Origin: Brachionus rotundiformis
Taxonomy: Eukaryota; Rotifera; Eurotatoria; Ploima; Brachionidae
DNA: 40,982 nucleotides
Assembly: GCA_016802295.1 (NCBI GenBank)
Contig: JAESIW010000180.1
Coordinates: 633,770-674,751 of the forward strand
Reading direction: 5' to 3'
Made by a program: the position numbers and the translations under genes. The notes beneath the pieces were generated by a model that saw only the letters and a program-made list of their open reading frames with translations, had not been told where the DNA came from and did not search any database. Shown in pieces: positions 11,545 to 22,560 of the stretch (position 1 is the first letter of the stretch; each line of letters starts with the position of its first letter).

Positions 11545-11592
11545 TTTGAAAAATTTGTTGAGCCCCACAAGATATCACTTGCAGACATTTTC
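11545..11592 (-). pseudogene. Fragment of a second HtrL-like gene
   Basis: AAATTTGTTGAG.CCCACAAG ATATCA.TTG repeats the segment at 10400-10432 inside the HtrL-like gene with few changes. On the minus strand it reads SASDILWGSTNF, against SNDILWSSTNF in the intact gene. It lies a few bases outside the left end of the hAT element. Only about 40 bp are recognisable, so it is a relic of a tandem paralogue or a local duplicate. Confidence 0.55.
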
Positions 11593-11605
11593 ACTCATTT
11601 TTTTT

Positions 11606-12143
11606 GATTTTGAGTGTGAGTATGAGTGTTTTGCACTCGGTAATTGATTGTGAGTGATTCACTCAAAATCTTGAGTGAATCACTCACACTCACACTCAGA
11701 TATTTTGAGTGAGTCACTCAAACTCACACTCATTTCACTCAGATATTTTGAGTGAATCACTCCCACTCAAAAAAAAAAGAGCAAAAAATAATTTATTAAA
11801 TAAATAATTTCTAAAGTACTTATTATTTTTATTCTTAAAACAGTTGTCTCTGAAATTTTTAGAATAAAATATGTCCAAAAAATATATGTTTACATAGTCA
11901 ATTTGGGAAAGTCGTTGATTAAAATTTTAAACCAAAGTATCATAGTTCGAAACCTAGTCTAGTTAGTATTTTTTAAAAGCAATAAGAAAATTATGCTAAA
12001 AAATCAATTCATCAATAATCAATGCATCTCTGGAATAGATAAATTCTCATATAGAGAGAGAAGAAAAAAAATTTTCTTTCAAATTTTCCTTTTTACAGCC
12101 AAATTATCAGACCAAAATTCGATTAGTTTTACTTTTTATATAT
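11606..12143 (+). repeat. Left inverted repeat of the hAT element
   Basis: The outer 180 bp are dense in GAGTG/CACTC pentamers in both orientations, for example TTGAGTGAATCACTCACACT. The inner part, ending ATTAGTTTTACTTTTTATAT, is ordinary AT-rich sequence. Subterminal arrays of short motifs are the usual binding sites for hAT transposases, so this role is inferred. Confidence 0.85.
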
Positions 12144-12364
12144 TTTTATAGTTTCGGCTTAGACTACTTTTCATCATTTTTAAAAAAGAAGCTCAATTTT
12201 TTTTGATAGTTATCATTCCTCTCCTTGCTGATTAAAAGTCGTGATTTCGTGAAACATGAAGATATTATAACCAATAAAATCTCTCAGCATTAATTTTTTT
12301 ACTCTATTTAAAGGATTATTTACCAGCAAAAGAAAAAAAATTAATTAACTTAAAAAAATTTAAA

Positions 12365-15356
12365 ATGTCTAACACTATAATTAGAGTAAAAGTTTTGGAA
12401 AATCAGACTGATTTTATTTTACAGAAGGTTCTACAGAAATTTTGCGGTATGATTCATGGTCTAAATATTAGCCAGGTACAATCAACGAAAATTCAAAATG
12501 GCCAAATAGTTGATGAAGTAAAAATAAAAAAAAATTAAAATTAGATAATAAATTTTTTAAAGTTTGAAATAGGTGAGGTAATAGATGGTGTTTTTACCTA
12601 CTATAATAAGCCTTATTTACTAAAATGTGAAATTATTAGTATTTCAATTTCCCATAATTCTCAACCCGCCCAATCAAATACACAAGTTAGCCTTAGATCA
12701 AACAGAGAAGGTCATAAAAGAAATCGTCCTGAGTCATGCATTATTGTAACTCCACAATTAGAAAAGAAGATTTCAAATGTAAAACCAAAAAGCCCTGTTC
12801 CTTTATGTTCAAAAGATACTGCTGAGGTCGAAAGTGATGTTGACAGTGAATTGAAATCAAGTGAAGAAGAAATAAATCCTAATTTAGATAAATCAAGGAA
12901 ATTCTTCAAGAATCGCAAAACAAAAACAAAAGAAAAAAGTCAGGAAATAAAAATTAATTTATTTGGAGAAACAGATATTGAAAATGATTATAGTGTTGAA
13001 AAGATGATTGAATTGTCAAAAGAGAAGATTTTTCCCAAGAAATTAATCTACATTGGAAATTCAATATTCCGGAAGACACCAATTTTACAATTTTTTCAGC
13101 ATCCTACTCGGTTCACATCCATGCCTTCCGACAAAAACCTAATATTTTATTGCAAACTTTGTAAATCAGAGTTACAAGCCCCATTTGCTAAAGTGTGCAA
13201 TTTAAATCAACACTTAAAACACAAGCATAATGACATCTTATATGAATGGTTTATTAGATATGATCAACAAATGAAAAATGGTGTTAAAGAGCTAGATGAT
13301 AAACTCTTTGAGTTGATTTAATGGTTTATAGTTACAAATGAGAGCTTTAGTCAACTCAATATTCCTTACTTCAGGAACATTTTAGATCCATCAATTGAGA
13401 TTCCCAGTTATTATCACTTAAGATGCTTCACTCTTCCAAATGTTTTAAGTAAAGTCTATAAAAAACTTAATTAAAAATTAACACTCTCTAGCAAAATTTG
13501 TCTGGTGATCGATTTATGGACAAACAATTCCAACATTGATTTTATGGCTTGCGCAGCCATTACAACTAATCCCTATTTTGTTAAAGAATGCTTTGTTATT
13601 GGGATGACTCCAATGCCTGGATCAAATTCAGCAGAAAATATAAGAAGAGCCTTGCTAAATATATTGAGTAGATTTAGTTTTAACAAGAAAAAAATTCATT
13701 GTATTTTTTATTTCAAAAATTAAATAATTTAAATTCGAATATTTTACTGTTTTACTAGCTATTGTATGTGATGAAGGTAGTAATCTTGTTAGACTTTTCA
13801 GCCAGATCGATTTCTCCATTGACGAATTTATATTAGATGAATTTTTAGTAGATGAAAAAAATATAAATAAATTTTAAAAATTGACAAAAATTTACTTTTC
13901 TAGGAGAAGATTTATTCATTGATGAAAATATTTATCAGGAAGCTGACTCAATTCATGTTCTAAGTGAACCATGAAGTGAAGAATTAGAAGAAACTGAAGA
14001 TCAAACTGAAATTTATTCGATAAATTCAACTCAAAATGATGTAAAAGAAATTTTCGAAGACCTAAAAACTTTGACTTACACTAATGCTCTAAAACATTCT
14101 GAAAAAAATCGTACGCGAATTTTTAAAAACACTCAAGAACTTGATTTAGAAGTAGTTGAAGAGTATGATACTTCTAAGGGAGAAATCATTTCTGATTTTG
14201 ATATCAAAATTGGTGATAAGAACATTCCACGATATTCATGTGCATGCCATAAAGCTAATTTAGCAGTACGCCACGCAATTGCTATGCATCCAATCGGTGA
14301 AAACATTAAAATCCTAAATAGCTCAAACAAACATGTAAGAAAATCAATCCAACTGAACAAAGTTTTTTCAAATAAAAAATCAAGGCTAAGTATTGAAAAT
14401 AAAACACGTTGGTCATCTGCGTATCTTTTACTGGAATCAGTTAAAAGGGCTTATGACAAAGGGCTATTTATTAACGAAGATAGTAATCTAAGATGTCCTC
14501 TTAGTTTAAAGCAGATTGAAGTTTACCTTCAAATTCTCCAACCGGCTTATAGATTTTCAATTAGTTTCCAAAATAACAATTCTCCTATATCTGCTTTGAT
14601 CCCTAGTTTATTTAGAATTATTTATAGTTGGGAAACAATGGAATTAGAAGAAGAGGATGAAAGACTTGCGACATTACTAATAGTTTACTTTAGACATAAA
14701 TTTAATTTTGAAATTGAATCTGAAGTTTATAGGGTAAAAATAATTTTTTTAAATTTAAAAAAAAATTTAAAAATTAATCAAAGGCAGCTACTGTATTGAA
14801 TATCGGGAAGATGAATTTATGGATTAACAAATCATTTTGTGAAAATGTCGTAACTGATGGGCTAAGATCATTGAAATGCGTTTATTTGAAATTTTATTAT
14901 GAGGAAAAACTAAATGAGTCAAATGAAGAGTTTTCCCAGAATCTAAATGAAAATCAATCTGATAATGATGGAGACTTTCTGGATGAGCTTTTAAGAGATG
15001 ATGAAGCCATTAGTGTTAAAAATACTGAACCAGAAAAATTTAAAATTGAAATTGAGCTTGAGAAGGAAATAAAATATTTAGCCGATTTTATTTCAAAACA
15101 CGACGTACTAGCTTTGATTGGATCGAATATAAGTTTTTGGACAAAACATCAAAATGACATGCCCAGACTTTCAAGACTCGCAATACTATTATCAAATATT
15201 AACGCATCAATTGCTTTCATTGAAAGGTTTTTCAGTATTTGTGGTATCATTTGCAAAAAACAAAATGGAAATATGAATGATGATATGATTATTACTCGGA
15301 ACATACTAAAATCAAACATTGAAATTTTAAAAGAATTAAATCAGTCATTTGTTTAG
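12365..15356 (+). pseudogene. hAT transposase with BED zinc finger
   Basis: The start is ATG at 12365. An intron at 12518-12562 joins in phase, and others lie near 13690-13755, 13870-13902 and 14735-14780. A BED-type finger, YCKLCKSELQ...NLNQHLKHKH, is at 13150-13226. Catalytic-core motifs follow in hAT order: VIDLWTNNSN (first Asp, about 13511), IVCDEGSNLVRL (second Asp, about 13770), CACHKANLAVRHAI (14240-14281) and NKTRWSSAYLL (14398-14430). The C-terminal dimerisation region has RLAILLSNINASIAFIERFF (15177-15236). In-frame stops interrupt it at 13319 and 13472, and again near 13972, so this copy should not make a full protein. The family excises and reinserts DNA by cut and paste. Confidence 0.9.
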
Positions 15357-15440
15357 AACTAATTATTTCGAAAAATTTCAATAAATAATATTTTTGAATA
15401 CATTATTTAATTAACAAAATCTGGTTATAAATAATTTAAT

Positions 15441-15984
15441 ATATATAAAAAGTAAAACTAATCGAATTTTGGTCTGATAATTTGGCTGTAAAAAGGAAAA
15501 TTTGAAAGAAAATTTTTTTTCTTCTCTCTCTATATGAGAATTTATCTATTCCAGAGATGCATTGATTATTGATGAATTGATTTTTTAGCATAATTTTCTT
15601 ATTGCTTTTAAAAAATACTAACTAGACTAGGTTTCGAACTATGATACTTTGGTTTAAAATTTTAATCAACGACTTTCCCAAATTGACTATGTAAACATAT
15701 ATTTTTTGGACATATTTTATTCTAAAAATTTCAGAGACAACTGTTTTAAGAATAAAAATAATAAGTACTTTAGAAATTATTTATTTAATAAATTATTTTT
15801 TGCTCTTTTTTTTTTGAGTGGGAATGATTCACTCAAAATATCTGAGTGAAATGAGTGTGAGTGTGAGTGACTCACTCAAAATATCTGAGTGTGAGTGTGA
15901 GTGTGAGTGATTCACTCAAGATTTTGAGTGAATTACTCACAATCAATTACCGAGTGCTAAGCACTCATACTCACACTCAAAATC
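15441..15984 (-). repeat. Right inverted repeat of the hAT element
   Basis: This is the reverse complement of 11606-12143 with only scattered differences, including one extra CACACT unit in the GAGTG array. It ends ...CACACTCAAAATC at 15984. Confidence 0.85.
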
Positions 15985-16195
15985 AGCATTTTTTGCTATA
16001 GCATATCTGATTCGAATACAATATCAATTTTTTCAAATATTCCAATAGAATCGGCTTTTCGATTGAAATCTGATGCTTCTTTTGTTATCTACAATTTTGG
16101 CATAATTATTGGTATTTTGTTTAAACCAGGTGTACATTAATATTGATTGCTAATTATTAACCATAAATTATCTGAACATCTTGAAAGATTCGGAA

Positions 16196-16515
16196 TTTTT
16201 TTTGGATTAATTTTATGTTTTTGAAATTTAACAAAAGTAATATTTACTAATTTTACCATATCAAAGATTGTTTTTTTCATTTTATCCAAAATTGGCCAAT
16301 TCTAGAATTAAGTTATATTTTTAAACAGAAAAAGATATATATTAGATTCAATTTTTTTTGGATTAATTTTATGTTTTTAAAATTTAACAAAAGTAATATT
16401 TACTAATTTTACCAGATCAAAGATTGTTTTTTTCATTTTATCCAAAATTGGCCAATTCTAGAATTAAGTTATATTTTTAAACAGAAAAAGATATATATTA
16501 GATTCAATTTTTTTT
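16196..16515 (+). repeat. Tandem duplication of about 156 bp
   Basis: Two adjacent copies (about 16196-16350 and 16351-16506) share TTTTGGATTAATTTTATGTT, TCAAAGATTGTTTTTTTCAT, AAATTGGCCAATTCTAGAAT and AAACAGAAAAAGATATATAT. A third copy starts at 16507 but ends after about 20 bp. The sequence looks non-coding. Confidence 0.85.
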
Positions 16516-16738
16516 TGATTAATTTATTATTACCATGTTAAAGGTAAGAAAATTTATTGTGTCATTATTTAAAATAAAGGTTTTTCTTTTTTTATTTTTT
16601 TTAAAGAAACTGCAACAGATTAGTTTTTTCAAACATAAATTTCCCAATTAAGCACCCACTAAAAAATTTTTTGAAAATATTTCTAAAAATTTTATTAAAC
16701 TTGTTTAAAATTAAAATTTATTTATGTTTAAATAAATT

Positions 16739-18069
16739 CTAATTTAAGCTTTTTTTTTGAGTTCTATTTTTGTTTTTTTTCTGAAGTGGACCTTTACCTA
16801 CTAAATTAAAGGTTTTGTCAGCTAATCCCAATTGAGCTTTTGTCAAATCGGTAAATAAGTTTAAAATGGTTTGTTCCATCTGTTGCTTTTTTGGGTTTAC
16901 AACGCTTGAATTTCTTAGCAAATTTAATTTTGTTTTTTTTTGATAATTTCTGTATAATGTTGGTGCATAAACGTTTCCCATGAACTACGTAAAATATGAA
17001 TAAAATTAATTATAAATGAAAACAAAATAAATTACTCTTGATACTCTTTATCACCAATATTATCACATTTCAGAAGAAGTTTTAATTTTCCGTCTTCAAA
17101 TCTATGCCCTACTATGCCATTAATCTAATCTTAATAAGTTAATAAAATATTTTTTTTCAGAGCTAACATTAGGTTACAAAATATTCCACATCCCGAACAT
17201 CAAAATTTGAATTTCGTTTGAATTCTTACATCAATTTTTGTTTTAGGGTGTCTTCTGGTGGTATAAAATCCTCATCATCTTTTTCTTTTTTCGCATCAAT
17301 ATCTTCATTTTGAGTTGAACAACAAGGAATACTAGTTTCTTTAGTGTTATCCTTCTCTAATTCGTTTCCCACTATAACCTCGTCATTATTGGAACCAACA
17401 ACATAAATTTCTTCCGTGTCTGGGCTTAAAGGCTTTTCTTTTTCACTTTGAAGTTTTTGCTTTAAATCATCAAGCTTTTGACTTAAATTGGCAAATTTTG
17501 AACTTGTTTTTAATCAATTTTCTTTGACAATATGATAGTAATTGTCAAGAAAATATGTTTCGAATTCATCAATTGAATGCTCATCGAATTCTACCTTAAA
17601 CTAAGCATGTTCAAAATCGTAAATTATATTTCGATTTTGAACGGATTTATTGAGCACAAGGCTAAATTTTTTTATCTTACAAAATAATTTATAAAATTTG
17701 AATGATTAAAAAAGAATAAGATACCCCTAATCATTATCTTAAACTCTTCAGTTTTTAAATTTATGGTTTTGTTAACAGCACAATAAATTATCTTTGCACG
17801 TAGAACACAACTCTTAATCCTGTCACGGTTTATTGCCGAAGGCGATTTTCGCTTTAAAAAACAAATAAATATAATTAAATAATGATAATTTAATCCTCCC
17901 TTTGAGCAACTTGATAAGAGCGAAGATGAATCGGATGACTAAAAAGGAAAGGAATTAAAAATTTCTAATTGTGCATAAAATTTTTGCTTTTACTTTTAGC
18001 AAGCTTTCAAGGAAATTTCAAGGAATTTTTTAAATGATTATTTTCTGAAACTTTATCTATACTATCCAT
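16739..18069 (-). pseudogene. Multi-exon chromodomain protein remnant
   Basis: On the minus strand an ATG at about 18069 begins MDSIDKVSENNHLKNSL. Probable exons follow: SSDSSSLLSSCSKGG (near 17900); SPSAINRDRIKSCVLRAKII (about 17850-17780); an acidic coiled part with NLSQKLDDLKQKLQSEKEKP and DTEEIYVVGSNNDEVIVGNE (about 17510-17360); then GIVGHRFEDGKLKLLLKCDN (17124-17036). The last joins to DSWETFMHQHYTEIIKKKQN at 16984. These last two form a chromodomain-like unit. Its intron lies at the same place and phase, GA|T TCA TGG, as in the gene at 23159-24311 (GA|C TCA TGG). Stops occur (for example TAG near 17602 in a weak PHD-like part), so it is probably decayed. A separate 80-codon frame at 16981-16739 begins inside the chromodomain exon and may be a shadow. 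It is probably transposon-derived. Confidence 0.55.
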
Positions 18070-18510
18070 TTTTTAAATTCTAAAAATTCTTCTAAATATA
18101 AAATAAAAAATAATTTTATCGAAAACAGAAATGATCAAGAATTTGAAATCGACTTGGAAATCCAAATCTATTAAACCAATTGTGCAAATTTGGGTATCCA
18201 AATCTGGTATAAAAACCCTAAGGCTTCTTTATTTTTGAATAAAATATGTCAAACTATCTCTGGATTAAATTTGTAACAAAAATATTAAAGACAATTAAGT
18301 CTTAATTTTTTTTTTTACCGTTTATAATATGAATCAAACCCTATGTTTTTTCTAAGTAACATCTATAAAATTTTTATTAAATTTCATTTCATACAAAATA
18401 ATGATCATGGTTATTGCTAAGAACACAGTATTTGGTCAGTAATTAGGGAAGTGTATCTACCGATACGAATTAATTCCTAAAATTTAGTCAAAAAGTCTGG
18501 TAAATTTGAA
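18070..18510. other. AT-rich spacer with no recognised gene
   Basis: Only short frames are seen, and no motif was recognised. Confidence 0.4.
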
Positions 18511-18514
18511 TTTA

Positions 18515-18930
18515 AACTGGTACGCCATAGTCGAAATGTTGAGGGTATTTAGTTTCTGTGTCTTCTCTTCTGTCTAAGGTATATTCCCGTTGCCATTTAA
18601 TTGTGACCTTTATACATGTTGTTACCTGAACAGGATCTTCGGAATTAGGAACTGCTTCGAGGGTCATCCGCAGGCTGTCTTTGGAGTTAGAGCTGATCTA
18701 TCTAGCTGGCTAGAGAGAGTTATCTTCTTTTAGTAATAAGTGATATTGAGATTTGAGAATAGGTTTACCGCTGGGAAGCCCACGAGTTTGCCACTTTTGT
18801 AATTGAAAGAAAGACTTCCAAAGCTGATGACTGACAGTTGAACAATTTGGTCTTCTATGTCCCTATTGGATTGTTTTAGTGGCGGGCTCGTTGGAAAGAA
18901 TGGCTATGGTTAGGACAGGTTGTGAATACT
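18515..18930 (-). pseudogene. Decayed coding fragment, unidentified
   Basis: Composition here is clearly richer in G and C than its surroundings. Minus-strand frames give protein-like peptides in sequence: TIAILSNEPATKTIQ (near 18900), then IEDQIVQLSVISFGSLSFNY and KLVGFPAVNLFSNLNITYY (18861-18733), then DSLRMTLEAVPNSEDPVQVT and IKVTIKWQREYTLDRRED, ending QHFDYGVPV at about 18520. The frames are offset and contain stops. It looks like an old copy of a host gene. I do not recognise the protein. Alternating hydrophobic segments suggest a beta-rich domain, but that is inference. Confidence 0.5.
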
Positions 18931-18959
18931 GAGTCCATAAAAGTTTCAAAAATACCAGT

Positions 18960-19620
18960 TAAAAAGTTGAACACTTTGAAATTAAAACAGAAAAATTAAA
19001 GGTGAATTAAATATAAATTTTTAAACATTAAACTTTTTTTAGAAAAAAAGATAAATGCACAAAAAATTTTTTTTTGTATTATTAACTTTACTAGAAAAAT
19101 AAAAAAAATTCGCATGTTTTAGTTAATTTACACAATTTTCTTATTGATAGATTTTTTTTTCTTTAAATATTGATTAAACAAAGTATGCAAACCAATGTTA
19201 AATTTAGGAAAAAAGTTTTAAATTATAGAATGAGTAATTTGAAATAAAATTTTGATCATAAAATTCAACATGCCTTTATTTCAATTTATTTTATATACAT
19301 TAGCTGCTAAAAAACATAATCTCGTGTTTTTTTTTCTTTGGATTCATTATTATTTTTGCCTCAAGAATAAAAGTTTGGAATCAAATAAAATTTATTTTTA
19401 TTTATTCCAAATTTCATTGAAATTTGACCGTATTATAGTTTTGTAGCTATACAATAAATCCTGCGAAATAGTTCCTAGCTGCTAGTGGAATCAAAATAGA
19501 GATGCTTGTACCTTTCTTGTTTGTTTTCCCTATTGTAATTTTCGTCCAAAGAAATCTTTATTAAATAAATGCGGTCATGCATAAAATTGGGTATGTGCCT
19601 CAAACACTTAGTATCAAAGA
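18960..19620. other. AT-rich spacer; would hold the 5' end of the gypsy element
   Basis: No gene is recognised. A 5' LTR matching the sequence after 35858 was looked for by eye and not found. Confidence 0.4.
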
Positions 19621-19624
19621 TAGA

Positions 19625-19935
19625 AGACTTTGAAAAATTAAACCCGTAGAAAAGAGCAGCTTAATCCTTGTTAATCACAAGGTCGATGATCAATGGCGAT
19701 ACTTTAATTATTGGCTAAGAGAGGGTTCAACTGTAATGTATAGAATTTTCTACAAATTCTTAATCAATTATTACCCACATGTTTTAGGAATTGTCGCAAT
19801 CTCATTTCTTGTTTATATTACACGTAAAACAGGAAGGCCTGCTTGCGAACCAATACGTTTGTTTAAAGATTGGTTCGAATCTAAGAAATGTGATCGTTTT
19901 GAGGTAAAAAGTGTCATTTCCGCACCAACTATTTT
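19625..19935 (+). pseudogene. Unidentified coding fragment with a hydrophobic segment
   Basis: One frame runs from about 19632 through KPVEKSSLILVNHKVDDQWR, YFNYWLREGSTVMYRIFYKF and LGIVAISFLVYITRKTGRP. The last of these includes a possible membrane span (HVLGIVAISFLVYI). It is not clearly part of gag, which starts in another frame at about 19950. It could be a relic of a host membrane protein or of a transposon leader. No function is assigned. Confidence 0.35.
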
Positions 19936-19939
19936 TAAA

Positions 19940-20251
19940 CGGGATGTGAAAAAATTGATATTTGAATTCAACTTTTTGAATCTTATGCGTGTCAATACAA
20001 TAAAAAGGATTGGAAAAGTTTACTTTTTTGGTTAATGGATCAACAGCTGGTGAGTGAAATTAAATTGGAACAATCAATGAATTACGATGAGGTAAAAAAG
20101 GTTTTAAGTGGTCGGTTAAAGAATCGTCAGAATGTTAGCACGGAGCCTCACATTGTTGTGGCTATGGAGAAATTTAAAAAGTGTTTAAAGGTAGAGAAGA
20201 AACTAGTGATGAATCTTTAAGTCGGTATTTTGTCATTCTCCGAAAAGGCTG
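19940..20251 (+). pseudogene. Ty3/gypsy gag fragment, 5' part
   Basis: The frame around IQLFESYACQYNKKDWKSLL and FWLMDQQLV, then NYDEVKKVLSGRLKNR, has the helical pattern of Ty3/gypsy Gag capsid (FE..A...W....LL..L......Y..VK..L). It is followed, after a frameshift near 20190, by EETSDESLSRYFVILRK (about 20191-20247), matching the ES...Y...L..L segment. Coding similarity stops at 20251, exactly where the 12.8-kb element begins, and resumes at 33057. The gag was therefore split by that insertion. Confidence 0.6.
20243..20251 (+). repeat. 9-bp target-site duplication, left copy
   Basis: AAAAGGCTG lies directly before the left terminus GGGGTTGTGAAG and is repeated exactly at 33048-33056, after the right terminus CTTCACAACCCC. 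Confidence 0.9.
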
Positions 20252-20298
20252 GGGGTTGTGAAGTTCCTTTCAATTCGATCGTTTCAATTCAGTGAAAC
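20252..20298 (+). repeat. Left terminal inverted repeat of the 12.8-kb element
   Basis: It pairs with 33001-33047 in inverted orientation. The same terminus occurs at both ends of the 384-bp element at 38544-38927. Confidence 0.9.
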
Positions 20299-20814
20299 CT
20301 GAATAACCTTTTATGGAAATAAGCTTTTTTCTTAATTCTTTTTGCTTAAAAATTAAACAAATTTGCTTAATTCAAAATTTAAATTTTTTTTATACTAGAA
20401 ATAAATTGGTCTTTCAGGTTCCATCTTCGAAAAAAAATGAAATTACAAAGACAAAAATTAAATCAAATCCAAAAATTTTTGCAAAAAAATTAAATATTTT
20501 ATGTAACTCTTTAAAACATTAAAATGTAAATAAAGATAAATGTGAAAATTTTTTCATAAAAAATTAATTTCTTTTTTATCTATAAATATATCAGAGTAAC
20601 TATGTGAATTCTAGTGATAAAATCAGCTATTTGAAAAATTAAACAAAATTTGAGCGGTAATTAAACTTGAAAATTGATAAAATCAAAAATACAGAATCAG
20701 CTATTAGATAAATTCAGCCAAAATTGAATTAAATTATTTTAATCAATATTTAACACTAAGGCTTATTTTAAAATATTTACGATAAAATTATTAAAATTAA
20801 AATTTAAGGTAATA

Positions 20815-21055
20815 CGCTGTGAGCTGGCAAATCATCAGCTAGATATACTCATCTTATTAGATATAACAATATCAGAACAAGCTCTGAACGAAAACAGCAC
20901 TCTATTGTATTCTATACAGAATCTAAAAGCAAGAGTCTACTCAATTGTAGACAATACAGTCCGTGTTACTTTATTTGACAAATGTGATGAGGCGTGTGCT
21001 TCGAAAGTATCTAAAATTCAGTCTAATAAACACAAATTATTCAAATAGTATATTT
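20815..21055 (+). pseudogene. Unidentified coding fragment
   Basis: An open stretch of about 80 codons begins after a possible splice acceptor (tttaag, 20814). It reads VIRCELANHQLDILILLDIT, LYSIQNLKARVYSIVDNTVR and LFDKCDEACASKVSKIQS, ending at TAG near 21047. G+C content is higher than in the flanks. I do not recognise the protein. Lying just upstream of the TEX10 pseudogene inside the transposon, it may be part of the same captured host segment. From 20300 to 20810 nothing is recognised. Confidence 0.35.
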
Positions 21056-21369
21056 TTAGTTAAATGTTTTAACTTAAAACATGTAGAAAGAGTTAACAGA
21101 GGATTTATCAATGTTTCAAATGCTCCAAGACCTCTAAGGAATGGGTGCACCTTGAAAACATAGTAAACAATATAAAAAATTTGCATTTTGATAACTATGG
21201 AAAATTTTCCTTTAAAACAGCAGTCGAATTGAGATACGGTTGGATGCCATGACAAATGAGCCAAACAGGCTTCCAATTTGCTTGTAGCTCATCATAATGG
21301 TAAAGATATCTTTTTAGGGAAACTTGTTTTTTTGTGTAAAAGAAACTTTCCAAAAACCAAAATGAGACC

Positions 21370-22560
21370 AGAGCTATTTTAAAGCCAAGACACTAAATAT
21401 TAAGCAACAATTTCAAGAGAAAGAAGGTTCAGTGTCACAGCGCAATCTCACATGGGAAGAACTGCTCGCTCACTTGGGACACTTGAACCAATCGGTCAAA
21501 CTTGACGCATTGAACAGTCTCCGGGAAATGATTGTTCATAACCATGATCTAATTCGTCTTGAATTTTTCTTTCTTCTTGAAAATGTTTTTCCTTTATTCA
21601 CTGACCGTGACTACAAAGTAAGAGAAAGTGCTATCCATCTATTCAAAACTCTTATTCTTTTGCCAATCTTTGCCAATGCTCCAATGCTAAAACCATTCTA
21701 TTATCTAATTGCTGTTTTCTTGTCTTGTGCTACGACACATATATCAGACAACATCAAATAAACTTCACTCAAAATATTGGACATTCTGCGTGAGCATTTG
21801 CCAGAATTGGTCAAGTTAAACGCTTACACAATATTTGACAATATCCAAAACCAGTGTTAACAACGACTCTAAGCGAGTATCGAAAAATGATCCGCTCGAT
21901 TTTTCGTCAACACAGTCATGGCGCTACAATGTTCTCACAAGGCTTCAAAAGCTTTGTCAATTATTTCCAAAGAATACAAAAATAGCCACACTGAACCAAC
22001 TCTTATTTTGAACACCAATAGCTGGATACTCAACCAGGACCAGCAGCAAACAAATCAACTTCCACTTCACATTTGCAAAAGATTGACTAATAAAAAAAAT
22101 GTCATCGATTTGAATGAGTTCTACAAGCACTGTAGCGCCTCTTTTAGTTGACTGCTGGATAGAGGCCAAACTAGATAAAAGTAACCAAACATTACCATTT
22201 ACTTTTAACTTTAAAATTGATTAACTGGTTAAAAGCAAAAATACATTGAATCTAGTGAGTCTCTGTCCACAATGTACTTGGTAATGAGCATTATCAATTT
22301 AATGATGAATAAATTGAGCCTAACAATTCAGGATTTGAGTCAATTTATCAAGGTAAGATTATTTAGTGTATACCTGGCTGGTTTTAATTTGTTTCCAAGA
22401 TTCCCAAGAATAGCTCAGTGAAAATATTGACTCACATAATTTGTTAATTGGCTCCATTCTTCAACAATTTTATTTGTGAAGAAGTAAATCTAACGTAAAC
22501 AACTTTAAAGGAATTCTTTTCAAACTATGTATCGATTACTTCTTTTATTTACAAAATAAG
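21370..22560 (+). pseudogene. TEX10/IPI1 homologue pseudogene
   Basis: The peptide FKAKTLNIKQQFQEKEGSV...RNLTWEELLAHLGHLNQSVK (from about 21381), VFPLFTDRDYKVRESAIHLF (about 21585-21645) and SCATTHISDNIK line up in order with the N-terminal HEAT-like region of TEX10/IPI1. That protein is a subunit of the PELP1-TEX10-WDR18 (Rix1) complex for 60S ribosome maturation. Stops (TAA at 21759 and 21857) and frameshifts follow. In another frame WRYNVLTRLQKLCQLF (about 21924-21970) matches the next conserved block, and LLVDCWIEAKLDKSNQ comes near 22144. An intron-like gap (22353-22398) shows the copy came from genomic DNA, not a cDNA. The gene is broken and cannot encode the full protein. It lies within the 12.8-kb transposon. 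Confidence 0.8.

Larger units (their letters stand above)
11606..15984. mobile_element. hAT-superfamily DNA transposon with long inverted repeats
   Basis: The element is bounded by inverted copies of GATTTTGAGTGTGAGTATGA. The inverted repeats are about 540 bp (11606-12143 and 15441-15984) and nearly identical by eye. The gene between them encodes a BED-finger hAT transposase. A clean 8-bp target duplication, expected for hAT, could not be read because both flanks are T-rich (attttttt-like against agcatttt-like). The ends could therefore be off by a few bases. Confidence 0.85.

Noticed and set aside
11606..11780. GAGTG-rich array as a CRISPR or satellite
   Set aside because: The repeats are short, interspersed in both orientations, and mirrored exactly at the other end of the hAT element. 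They are subterminal transposon repeats.
16739..16981. Minus-strand 80-codon frame starting MGNVYAPTLYRNYQ as a separate gene
   Set aside because: Its start lies within the spliced chromodomain exon (DSWETF... in another frame). It may be a shadow or 3' part of that remnant, so it is not listed as an independent gene.
18960..19500. 5' LTR of the gypsy element
   Set aside because: No segment matching the sequence after 35858 was found by eye, and no tRNA primer site was recognised.
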